From Muribaculaceae bacterium (GTDB taxonomy: Bacteria > Bacteroidota > Bacteroidia > Bacteroidales > Muribaculaceae), in assembly GCA_029062005.1 (NCBI GenBank), contig JAIDQZ010000135.1, positions 1-51,361 on the forward strand: a stretch of 51,361 bases of DNA. The letters are read 5' to 3'. Below are positions 43,032 through 50,351 of this stretch, one piece after another; the stretch's first letter is position 1, and the number at the start of each line of letters is the position of its first letter. Under the pieces are notes generated by a model, which did no database searches, was not told the DNA's origin, and saw only the letters and a program-made list of their open reading frames with translations. The position numbers and the translations under genes were made by a program.

Positions 43032-44327
43032 ATGAACTACGAAAACACAATCGATTGGCTGTTCAAGCAACTGCCGATGTTCTCACGCACTGGAGCCGCA
43101 GCTTATAAACCTGGACTTCAGACCAGTCTCGACCTTGACACACATTTCGGACATCCACATAAAAAATTCAAAAGCATACATGTAGGCGGCACTAACGGCA
43201 AGGGAAGCACAAGCCATATGATAGCTTCAATCCTGCAGAGCCAAGGCTATAAGACAGGACTATACACGTCGCCGCACCTTGTGGATTTCCGTGAACGGAT
43301 ACGGGTCAACGGAAAAATGATAACGGAAGAGTCCGTAATCGACTTTGTGAGGAGATTCCGAGAAAGCAACTATGAAGGGCATCCCAGCTTTTTCGAACTG
43401 ACGATGATGATGGCGTTTGACTATTTCGCGGCGGAGAATGTAGACTATGCTGTGATAGAGGTAGGCATGGGTGGCAGACTTGATTCCACCAACATCATCA
43501 CGCCAGAAATTTCAGTGATCACCAACATATCAAAAGACCACACACAGTTCTTGGGAAAGACTCTTAAAGAGATAGCTGCCGAAAAAGCAGGAATCATCAA
43601 GGCGGGTGTTCCGGCAGTGATAGGGGAAGCATCGGGAGAAGTGAGGGAAGTATTCGAAGAAAAAGGAAGTGAAGAAGGCACAACGGTTCTCTTTGCAGAA
43701 GATATGCGCCCATTGCAACGGTGTGTATCAGGTCAAGAAGGGGGATTTGATTGTGAAAGTCCTCTTTGCGGATCTTTTTTCTGCGAGCTTTCCGGTGACT
43801 ACCAGAAGAAAAATATCAATACTGTGCTGACAGTCCTTTATGAAATGAGACGAACAGGAATCGACATTTCCGATGAAGCCATAAAGAAAGGCATGTCGAA
43901 TGTCGCCGGATTTACAGGGCTTGCCGGACGATGGATGAAAATTTCAGACACTCCGCTGACGGTATGCGATACGGGACATAACGAAGCCGGAATCAGCTAT
44001 ACGATGAGCCAGCTTGGCAGGACTGCAGACAGATTGGGTGGGGAAAAACATATTATAATGGGTTTCGTAGCAGATAAGGCTATCGACACGATCATCGACC
44101 TGCTTCCCCGCGATGCGAACTATTATCTGACGCAAGCCTGTATTCCACGTGCTCTTCCGGCAGAAGAACTAAAAGCAAAGTTCAAGCATCATGGTATAGA
44201 AGCCCCTTCATATCCCACACCTATGGATGCAGTAGAAGCTGCATTACGAAATGCATGTGAAAAAGATGTTGTCTACATCGGAGGAAGCACCTTCGTGGTC
44301 GCAGATTATCTTGCAGCCAAAGCATAA
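43032..44327 (+). CDS. folC: Dihydrofolate/folylpolyglutamate synthase
   Basis: FolC adds glutamate to dihydropteroate and to folates. The frame is open from 42891, overlapping the transporter, but the ATG at 43032 lies five bases after the transporter stop and gives a normal 431-residue enzyme starting MNYENTIDWLF. The Mur-ligase-like P-loop VGGTNGKGSTSHM (about 48-60), YTSPHLVDFRERIRVNG, EVGMGGRLDSTN and the ISKDHTQFLGKTL segment are all present, as is DTGHNEAGI in the C-terminal domain. It works with GlyA in one-carbon metabolism. A hairpin ends the unit. Confidence 0.95.
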   Translation: MNYENTIDWLFKQLPMFSRTGAAAYKPGLQTSLDLDTHFGHPHKKFKSIHVGGTNGKGSTSHMIASILQSQGYKTGLYTSPHLVDFRERIRVNGKMITEESVIDFVRRFRESNYEGHPSFFELTMMMAFDYFAAENVDYAVIEVGMGGRLDSTNIITPEISVITNISKDHTQFLGKTLKEIAAEKAGIIKAGVPAVIGEASGEVREVFEEKGSEEGTTVLFAEDMRPLQRCVSGQEGGFDCESPLCGSFFCELSGDYQKKNINTVLTVLYEMRRTGIDISDEAIKKGMSNVAGFTGLAGRWMKISDTPLTVCDTGHNEAGISYTMSQLGRTADRLGGEKHIIMGFVADKAIDTIIDLLPRDANYYLTQACIPRALPAEELKAKFKHHGIEAPSYPTPMDAVEAALRNACEKDVVYIGGSTFVVADYLAAKA

Positions 44328-44337
44328 CATGACAAAA

Positions 44338-44378
44338 CGGGCGGCCTACTCCGAAGAGCAGACTGCCCGCTGGCTTTT
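44338..44378. terminator. Hairpin between folC and the RNase G gene
   Basis: CGGGC/GCCCG and, inside, CTACTC/GAGCAG (one mismatch) form a two-part stem with a CGAA tetraloop between the convergent stop codons. T residues follow on the plus strand and, on the other side, an AAAA stretch supports minus-strand use. Confidence 0.65.
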
Positions 44379-44392
44379 CTTCATTCAGTTTA

Positions 44393-46063
44393 TTATTCCG
44401 TCTTAGCCGTCTTCGACTGTTCGGAGACGGACTGCTCATCCTCACCGAGACGTTCGGATCTTGTTTTGTTTTTAGACTGGGCGGAGTTCATGTCGCTTTC
44501 CTCATGAAGGAATATCTCCATTCCGGCATTATCGATGACGCGATATTGAAGATAAGCAAGCGACTCGTCGGGCACGATCTTGACGCCCCTGCCGAAACGT
44601 CTGCGCCATTTGCCGTAGAGCGAGAACATCCCTTTCTTTATGTATGCCTCTACAAACGGGTGAACATAAAGTATGAATTTTTTCACTTCAAGATGCTCAG
44701 TCAGGTATTCAATCTTTTCCTCCAGTTTGTCAGTGAAAAGGAGTGACGGCTGCACCTCACCTTTACCGAAGCATGACGGACATGTCTCTTCCGTCGTTAT
44801 GTCAAGTGCCGGTCTTACCCTCTGGCGGGTAATCTGCATAAGTCCGAACTTCGACAGAGGAAGAATGTTGTGACGGGCACGGTCTTTCGCCATATTATCG
44901 CGCATGTGCTCCAGCAACTGCTGTCTATGCTCTGCTTTTGCCATGTCGATGAAATCCACCACGATTATACCGCCCATGTCACGCAAACGAAGCTGACGAG
45001 CTATCTCGTCGGCAGCTCTCATATTCACCTCAAGGGCATTGGTCTCCTGATCCTGTGAAGCCTTGCTTCTATTGCCGGAATTGACGTCTATCACGTGGAG
45101 TGCCTCCGTATGCTCTATGATAAGGTAGGCTCCCGACTTGAACGAGACGGTCTTTCCGAAAGCCGATTTTATCTGTCTCGTGATATTGAAACTATCAAAA
45201 ATCGGTATGTCTTTTGCGTATAGTTTTACGATATCCTTCCTCTCGGGAGCTATGAGCGCCACATAATTCTGAATCTGCTCGAAAATCTCCGCATCATTGA
45301 CATATACGCTTTCAAATGAAGGATTGAAAATATCACGGATCACACTTACAGCCCGTGATTCTTCCTCATAGATCAGTGACGGCGGAGTGCTTCTCTGCAT
45401 CTTTGCAATGGAATTTTTCCATGTCTCGACAAGAGTACGCAGTTCATTGATAAGTTCCGCCACTCGTTTTCCCTCCGCCGATGTGCGCACGATCACTCCG
45501 AATCCCTTGGGCTTGATACTGCTGATGAGCTGGCGCAGACGCACTTTCTCTTCAGTTGATTTGATCTTCTGGGAAATGGAAATCTTGTTTCCAAACGGAA
45601 TCAATACCATGAAGCGACCTGTGAGCGTCAGCTCTGTGGTAAGCCGGGGACCTTTTGTTGAGATCGGCTCTTTTGCAATCTGCACAAGAAGCTTCTGACC
45701 TGGCTGGAGAAGATCAGATATCCTTCCTTGCTTGGGAATGTCCGGTTTTGCCTCGACTTTCGACATATCAGGCACTGTCTCGGGATGAGCGAACGCCTCC
45801 GAGATATACGCATTGTATGTCTCAAATTGAGGACCGAGATCCAGATAATGAAGAAAAGCGTCCTTTTCATAACCAACGTCGACAAAGGCTGCGTTGAGTC
45901 CCGGCATAAGCTTCTTCACTTTGGCGAGATAAAAGTCACCTACCGAATAGACGACATTCCTACTCTCCTTCTGCAGGGAAACAAGACGCGAGTCTTCGAG
46001 CAGCGCAATAGATATCTCTTTAGGCTGCACGTCGACGAAGAGTTCGCTTTTCATTGTGTCCAT
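44393..46063 (-). CDS. rng: Ribonuclease E/G family protein (RNase G type)
   Basis: The enzyme is a 5'-end-dependent endoribonuclease acting in rRNA processing and mRNA decay. At 556 residues it has the RNase G layout without the long scaffold of RNase E. An S1 domain (about 38-125, YLAKVKKLMPGLNAAFVDVGYEKDAFL) is followed by the 5'-sensor/RNase H-like region and the DNase I-like catalytic domain with IDVNSGNRS and IIVVDFIDM, whose aspartates bind Mg2+. The zinc-link CPSCFGKG holds the CxxC pair. The Ser/Thr/Glu-rich tail is disordered. Alternative starts lie at residues 1 and 4. Confidence 0.94.
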   Translation of the reverse strand: MDTMKSELFVDVQPKEISIALLEDSRLVSLQKESRNVVYSVGDFYLAKVKKLMPGLNAAFVDVGYEKDAFLHYLDLGPQFETYNAYISEAFAHPETVPDMSKVEAKPDIPKQGRISDLLQPGQKLLVQIAKEPISTKGPRLTTELTLTGRFMVLIPFGNKISISQKIKSTEEKVRLRQLISSIKPKGFGVIVRTSAEGKRVAELINELRTLVETWKNSIAKMQRSTPPSLIYEEESRAVSVIRDIFNPSFESVYVNDAEIFEQIQNYVALIAPERKDIVKLYAKDIPIFDSFNITRQIKSAFGKTVSFKSGAYLIIEHTEALHVIDVNSGNRSKASQDQETNALEVNMRAADEIARQLRLRDMGGIIVVDFIDMAKAEHRQQLLEHMRDNMAKDRARHNILPLSKFGLMQITRQRVRPALDITTEETCPSCFGKGEVQPSLLFTDKLEEKIEYLTEHLEVKKFILYVHPFVEAYIKKGMFSLYGKWRRRFGRGVKIVPDESLAYLQYRVIDNAGMEIFLHEESDMNSAQSKNKTRSERLGEDEQSVSEQSKTAKTE

Positions 46064-46085
46064 TTCAGGATTAAAATTGTATTAT

Positions 46086-46111
46086 CTCAACTATTGTAAG
46101 ATCAAGTTGAG
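46086..46111 (-). promoter_or_regulatory. Hairpin in the RNase G leader
   Basis: A perfect 7-bp inverted repeat (CTCAACT/AGTTGAG) with a 12-nt loop lies 23 bp upstream of the start codon. It may only be structural; a role in feedback control is speculation. Confidence 0.35.
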
Positions 46112-46131
46112 GTTTGGGAAGTTTAAATAAA

Positions 46132-46186
46132 AAGAACAAGCGGGAAATGGTATGACTCATCACCCCATCCGTCCTGCTTGTTCTTA
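46132..46186 (-). terminator. Terminator after the 29-codon ribosomal-type gene
   Basis: A 14-bp stem with one wobble (46132-46145 with 46172-46185) and a 26-nt loop has AAGAACAAGC as its core and a TTTTTATTT tail on the minus strand. Confidence 0.7.
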
Positions 46187-46253
46187 TGGCTTAGCCACCC
46201 GTAATCGGGAAGCCGCTGAGTGTGTCGGAGAAGACTGTCCGGGTCAGACCGGA

Positions 46254-46343
46254 TTATTTCTTCTTATGACGGTTTTTTCTCAGTCTTTTCTTACGCTTGT
46301 GCGTAGCCATCTTGTGGCCTTTTCTTTTCTTTCCGCTGGGCAT
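46254..46343 (-). CDS. Tiny basic ribosomal-type protein (AURKAIP1/COX24, bS22-like)
   Basis: On the minus strand an ATG at 46343 opens a 29-codon frame whose product starts MPSGKKRKGHKMATHKRKK and ends RKNRHKKK. Well over half of the residues are Lys, Arg or His. The sequence matches my memory of the small conserved Bacteroidetes proteins placed in the AURKAIP1/COX24 (bS22-like) family, which are ribosomal or ribosome-associated. The frame ends before a terminator at 46132-46186. It lies 190 bp upstream of the RNase G gene. Because of its length it is easily missed by gene finders. Confidence 0.82.
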   Translation of the reverse strand: MPSGKKRKGHKMATHKRKKRLRKNRHKKK

Positions 46344-46490
46344 AATATTAATATTTTTATTATATGATTTTGAAAAAAGTTATTGTTCAAAAAACAATGC
46401 TTCTGATTTGCGAGTGCAAATATCGTCATTTTTTTTGAATTAATCACTATAAGAGAGCCAAAAAATACTATTTATGTGCAAATTTAGTGT

Positions 46491-46498
46491 TATCTTTG
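46491..46498 (+). promoter_or_regulatory. -7 element of the HAD phosphatase gene
   Basis: TATCTTTG lies 17 bp before the start codon. The -33 region is degenerate. Confidence 0.55.
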
Positions 46499-46515
46499 CA
46501 AAAAAATACTGATAG

Positions 46516-47235
46516 ATGGCTCCTAAATGGATATTTTTTGACCTTGACGATACGCTATTCGACTTTACTTCCGCTTCGTTTGTTTCCCTTCTAAGGCTAT
46601 GGGACGAAACTCCCATTATAAGATCGAGATTCGGGAATCCGGAGGCATTTCTCAGCGAATATCATGTCCACAACAAACATCTGTGGGATCTACATGAACG
46701 CGGATTGATAACAGCCGATTTCCTTAAAGCAGAACGTTTCCGCCTCACCGTGACTCCGGAGCACTGCGATGAGGAAACACTAAAAGCATCCAGGCGGCTC
46801 AACGACAGATATCTGTGGCATCTCGGAGAGTGCGATTCCTTATGCGATGGCGCTAAAGAAACGCTTGAAGCTCTTTCCAAAAGGTATCTGATAGGAATAC
46901 TGACCAATGGATTTACGGAGGTACAGTACCGAAAGCTCAGATCCACAGGACTCGACAGATATATACAGCGGATGGTGATAAGCGACGAGATAGGAATACA
47001 GAAGCCGGATACCGCAATCTTCCGTCATGCAGAGACCGCTACCGGAGCCGATGCAAATATATCCTTAATGATAGGAGACAATCCTGACAATGACATTGCC
47101 GGCGCGCTTAATTCCGGCTGGCATGCCATATACTACGACTCTAAAGGGAAGCCTTTTTCCTCAGATTCCGACAGATTTATAGGCAAGACATCCAGGCTGG
47201 CAGACATTCCTGAACTTTTAGACCAGGTTTCATAA
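46516..47235 (+). CDS. YjjG-like HAD nucleotidase
   Basis: The 239-residue protein is a haloacid dehalogenase phosphatase of the YjjG type, which removes phosphate from non-canonical pyrimidine nucleotides and may clean the nucleotide pool. Motif I is FFDLDDTLFDF with Asp9 and Asp11, motif II is ILTNGFTEVQ near 132-141, motif III Lys in GIQKPDTAIF near 162, and motif IV MIGDNPDNDIAGALNSG near 188-204. The helical cap follows motif I. Substrate is by homology only. It is convergent with yigZ. Confidence 0.9.
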   Translation: MAPKWIFFDLDDTLFDFTSASFVSLLRLWDETPIIRSRFGNPEAFLSEYHVHNKHLWDLHERGLITADFLKAERFRLTVTPEHCDEETLKASRRLNDRYLWHLGECDSLCDGAKETLEALSKRYLIGILTNGFTEVQYRKLRSTGLDRYIQRMVISDEIGIQKPDTAIFRHAETATGADANISLMIGDNPDNDIAGALNSGWHAIYYDSKGKPFSSDSDRFIGKTSRLADIPELLDQVS

Positions 47236-47264
47236 AAAATGAGACTTTAGGCATAGAGTCCTGA

Positions 47265-47861
47265 TTATTCCTTAAATGTCAGACCAGACACGCCTGACAA
47301 CCTTGAATACAAAGTGTCCGCATCGTCCATTCTAACGGAAAGTGTCATGGAACAGGAATTATCGAATTCCTGATTTACAATATACGCTCCCGTAGATTTC
47401 ACTACCTTCATTACATCATTCATGGCGATATAGGGAAAGGTAAAACCATATCTTTTCTGCTTTATGCACTCCCTTCTGCCAGAATCATCAAGAGCAAGGG
47501 CAGCAGCTTCCTTGTATGCAGCGATCAGACCGGGAGTTCCGAGTTTGATTCCCCCGAAATATCGTACTACACCGACAGCCACATCTGTAAGTCCAAGTGA
47601 ATTGATCTGACCCAATATCGGCTTGCCGGCAGTGCCAGAAGGCTCGCCATTGTCGTTAGCCTGTGATTCCGTACGATCCGCTCCTATCACATATGCCCAG
47701 CATACATGGCGGGCATCATGATATTCATTCTGCAGAGCTTTCAGCCTTGACCTGGCATCTTCCGACGTTGTGACGTGATACGCAAAGGAGAGAAACCGGC
47801 TTTTCTTTTCATTAAACTTGCCGGTACCCTCCTTTTCAATGGTATAATATATGTCAGCCAT
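47265..47861 (-). CDS. YigZ/IMPACT-family protein
   Basis: The 198-residue protein has the UPF0029 N-terminal domain with KKSRFLSFAYHV, ARHVCWAYVIG and the signature NDNGEPSGTAGKPIL near residues 69-83, followed by VVRYFGGIKLGTPGLI, and a second DUF1949-type domain. Relatives affect translation (yeast YIH1/IMPACT), but the bacterial role is not settled. It starts four bases after the DJ-1 gene stop, so the two are one operon. Confidence 0.93.
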   Translation of the reverse strand: MADIYYTIEKEGTGKFNEKKSRFLSFAYHVTTSEDARSRLKALQNEYHDARHVCWAYVIGADRTESQANDNGEPSGTAGKPILGQINSLGLTDVAVGVVRYFGGIKLGTPGLIAAYKEAAALALDDSGRRECIKQKRYGFTFPYIAMNDVMKVVKSTGAYIVNQEFDNSCSMTLSVRMDDADTLYSRLSGVSGLTFKE

Positions 47862-47865
47862 CGGA

Positions 47866-48456
47866 TCAGCCGAACATATTGACCGTATCCTGAGTTGTCT
47901 TAGGATAAAGAAGCATTCCGGAAGCTACTTCTGAAGCAGCATCGTCTCCGAGCGTCTCCTTCACAATCTCCAAAGCCCACAGCATGGCACTTGACGGACC
48001 GTTGGCAGTGACATACTTCCCAGAAACAACCACTTTATCCTGCTCGTGAATGCCCCCATCCACTTTTCCTTCAAAACCGGGATAACAGGTAAAGCGCTCC
48101 CCCTTCAATACTCCAAGTTGACCGAGTACTTCTCCGGGAGCCGCGCATATGGCTGCCATTCGTCCTTTCTCTGAGTCAGCCTGATTGTGGATGAGCCCCT
48201 GAAGTGGTGCAAATTCATAGAGATTCGTCGCGCCCGGAAGTCCACCGGGGAATATCAACCATTCAGCGTCGGTGAACAGAGTGTTGTCGTAAAGCACATC
48301 AGCTACAACCGTTATTCCATGAGCACCCTTCACCTGAAGGGAAGCTGTGATAGACACTGTCTTCACATTCATACCCGCACGACGCAGTATGTCTATTACC
48401 GATATAGCTTCAATTTCTTCGAAGCCTTCAGCCAAAAATACAAATGATTCCTTCAT
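47866..48456 (-). CDS. DJ-1/PfpI-family protein
   Basis: The 196-residue protein has the DJ-1 fold markers: FLAEGFEEIEAISVIDILRRAG with the conserved glutamate near residue 14, LIFPGGLPGATNL near 67-79, and the nucleophile elbow AAICAAPGEVLG (Cys104). DJ-1-type proteins are linked with protein repair, glyoxal handling and oxidative stress, and the exact activity differs among members. It is the first gene of a pair with yigZ. Confidence 0.93.
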   Translation of the reverse strand: MKESFVFLAEGFEEIEAISVIDILRRAGMNVKTVSITASLQVKGAHGITVVADVLYDNTLFTDAEWLIFPGGLPGATNLYEFAPLQGLIHNQADSEKGRMAAICAAPGEVLGQLGVLKGERFTCYPGFEGKVDGGIHEQDKVVVSGKYVTANGPSSAMLWALEIVKETLGDDAASEVASGMLLYPKTTQDTVNMFG

Positions 48457-48482
48457 GATGTATTCGTCATTTAAGATGTCAA

Positions 48483-48513
48483 GACTCTTGATGTCTTGCC
48501 GACACCAAGAGTC
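48483..48513. repeat. Inverted repeat upstream of the DJ-1 gene
   Basis: Two 13-bp arms (48483-48495 and 48501-48513, 12 of 13 matching) with the loop TTGCC lie 27 bp before the DJ-1 start. No T run follows, so it is not an obvious terminator; it may be an operator or an mRNA hairpin. Confidence 0.5.
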
Positions 48514-48611
48514 ATGGATATTTCTACTTTTCTATGATAACAATTAAATACGGGCAATCGTTTGAGCAAATCCTTTAAAAAGACATCCTCAAATCATAAT
48601 AACCATTGACA

Positions 48612-49949
48612 TCAGAACACGCCCTGTGCATGCATCGCCTTCGCAACTTTGAGGAAACCGGCGGTATTGGCACCCTTCACATAGTTTACGAAGCCGTCTT
48701 CCGTCTTGCCGTATTTTACACACTGCTCGTGGATGTCCTTCATGATTTCCTGAAGTTTCTGGTCCACTTCCTCGGCTGTCCATTTCATCTTCTGAGCGTT
48801 CTGTGCCATTTCAAGACCGGAGACAGAGACACCTCCTGCATTAGCAGCCTTTCCCGGAGCATAAAGGATCTTGGCTTTGAGGAATTCAGCAACCGCCTCG
48901 CGTGTGGAAGGCATGTTAGCGCCTTCGCTCACAGCGAACGTACCGCCCTCAACGAGCGCCTTAGCCTCTTCGCCGTTGATCTCGTTCTGTGTAGCTGACG
49001 GCATTGCTATGTCGTATTTCATAAGAGTCCAGGGGCGTTTGCCGCTGTAGTAAGGCAGGTTCTCATTGGCTGCGTATTCGCTGCATCTGCCACGGAAATA
49101 GATCTTATGCTCAAAAAGGCGATCAAACTGCTCTTTTGTCATTCCTTCAGGGAAAAGCACAGTTCCCTCGCTGTCGCTCATCGACATAACCTTTGCGCCG
49201 AGTGAAAGAAGTTTTTCAGCAGTGTAGAGAGCCACATTGCCCGAACCTGAGATAGCTACCTTCTTGCCTGCAATATCAATACCTTTTGTAGCAAGCATGT
49301 TGAGGAGGAAATACACGTTGCCGTAGCCTGTAGCTTCCGGGCGCATCAGAGATCCGCCGAAGTCGAGACCTTTGCCGGTGAAAGTACCTGTGAATTCACG
49401 TTGCATCTTCTTATACCAGCCGAACATATATCCCACTTCACGACCTCCTACACCTATATCACCTGCCGGGACATCGGTATCCGCACCGATATGGCGTGAG
49501 AGTTCCTGCATGAATGCCTGGCAGAAGCGCATCACCTCCATGTCGCTCTTGCCACGCGGAGAGAAATCGCTGCCTCCTTTGGCTCCGCCCATGGCGAGAG
49601 TGGTGAGAGAATTCTTGAATGTCTGCTCGAAAGCAAGGAATTTCAAGATTGAGAGATTGACAGAGGAGTGAAAACGGATACCTCCCTTGTATGGACCTAT
49701 GGCGTTATTGTGCTGCACGCGGTAACCCATATTGGTGCGGACCTTACCCTTATCGTCGATCCAGGAAACACGGAAGGTGTAGATTCTGTCAGGAATACAG
49801 AGACGCTCGATGAGGTTGACATCCTCAAAGACAGGATATTCATTGTAGACATCCTCAATAGATTCAATGACCTCTTCTACGGCCTGAAGATATTCCGGCT
49901 CATTGGGAAACCTTCTCTGCAATTCAGCAAGAAATTCTTGTGCTTTCAT
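48612..49949 (-). CDS. gdhA: NADP-type glutamate dehydrogenase
   Basis: Glutamate dehydrogenase fixes ammonium into glutamate from 2-oxoglutarate. The 445-residue hexamer-type enzyme has the substrate-binding NAIGPYKGGIRFH (Lys88), catalytic-lysine region MGGAKGGSDFSPRGKSD (Lys124), VPAGDIGVGGREVGYMFGWY, and the Rossmann segment AISGSGNVALYTAEKL near 234-249. The length and motif wording fit the NADP-dependent assimilatory branch; dual specificity is possible and cannot be judged here. It has a consensus promoter and a leader of about 45 nt. Confidence 0.95.
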   Translation of the reverse strand: MKAQEFLAELQRRFPNEPEYLQAVEEVIESIEDVYNEYPVFEDVNLIERLCIPDRIYTFRVSWIDDKGKVRTNMGYRVQHNNAIGPYKGGIRFHSSVNLSILKFLAFEQTFKNSLTTLAMGGAKGGSDFSPRGKSDMEVMRFCQAFMQELSRHIGADTDVPAGDIGVGGREVGYMFGWYKKMQREFTGTFTGKGLDFGGSLMRPEATGYGNVYFLLNMLATKGIDIAGKKVAISGSGNVALYTAEKLLSLGAKVMSMSDSEGTVLFPEGMTKEQFDRLFEHKIYFRGRCSEYAANENLPYYSGKRPWTLMKYDIAMPSATQNEINGEEAKALVEGGTFAVSEGANMPSTREAVAEFLKAKILYAPGKAANAGGVSVSGLEMAQNAQKMKWTAEEVDQKLQEIMKDIHEQCVKYGKTEDGFVNYVKGANTAGFLKVAKAMHAQGVF

Positions 49950-50001
49950 CTTTTTACCTTTATAGTTTATTTTTGTATTGTTTTTTCTTTTAATTCACTC
50001 G

Positions 50002-50033
50002 CAAAATTAACAAAAATATTTCACTTGCACAAA
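50002..50033 (-). promoter_or_regulatory. Promoter of gdhA
   Basis: On the minus strand TTTG (50033-50030) and TAATTTTG (50009-50002) have a 20-bp spacer, a full consensus match. Confidence 0.8.
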
Positions 50034-50310
50034 CATTATATCATTTTTCTTTAGATTTCAAGATTAATAATTGATATGAACAAATATGTCTATATGAATT
50101 AGCGGTCCGATCACCACTATTATATTACGTGTCATTCATGCATATTTCGACGTAAGACGTGATCTTTTTAAAGTTATTGTAATAGAAGTAAGGAAAGTAA
50201 TAATTTCTATGACTGATACTCACCAGGTCTCAATATTTTATAGGCACAAACTTCAATGAGAATAAGGATGACACAGATCCACAGTATTAGATCGTAAAGA
50301 TTGGAAAATA

Positions 50311-50347
50311 AAAAAGCTGCTTGAATCTAAACTCAAGCAGCTTTTTT
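50311..50347 (-). terminator. Terminator of the Ig-like protein gene
   Basis: A perfect 14-bp stem (50311-50324 with 50333-50346) with an 8-nt loop has A and T runs at its ends. It lies just after the stop codon. Confidence 0.87.
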
Positions 50348-50351
50348 ATTG

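Larger units (their letters stand above)
49950..50351. other. 402-bp intergenic region between gdhA and the Ig-like protein gene
   Basis: It contains the gdhA promoter (50002-50033) and, at its right end, the terminator of the Ig-like gene (50311-50347). The remaining 270 bases are AT-rich; I see no gene, RNA or repeat in them. Confidence 0.6.
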
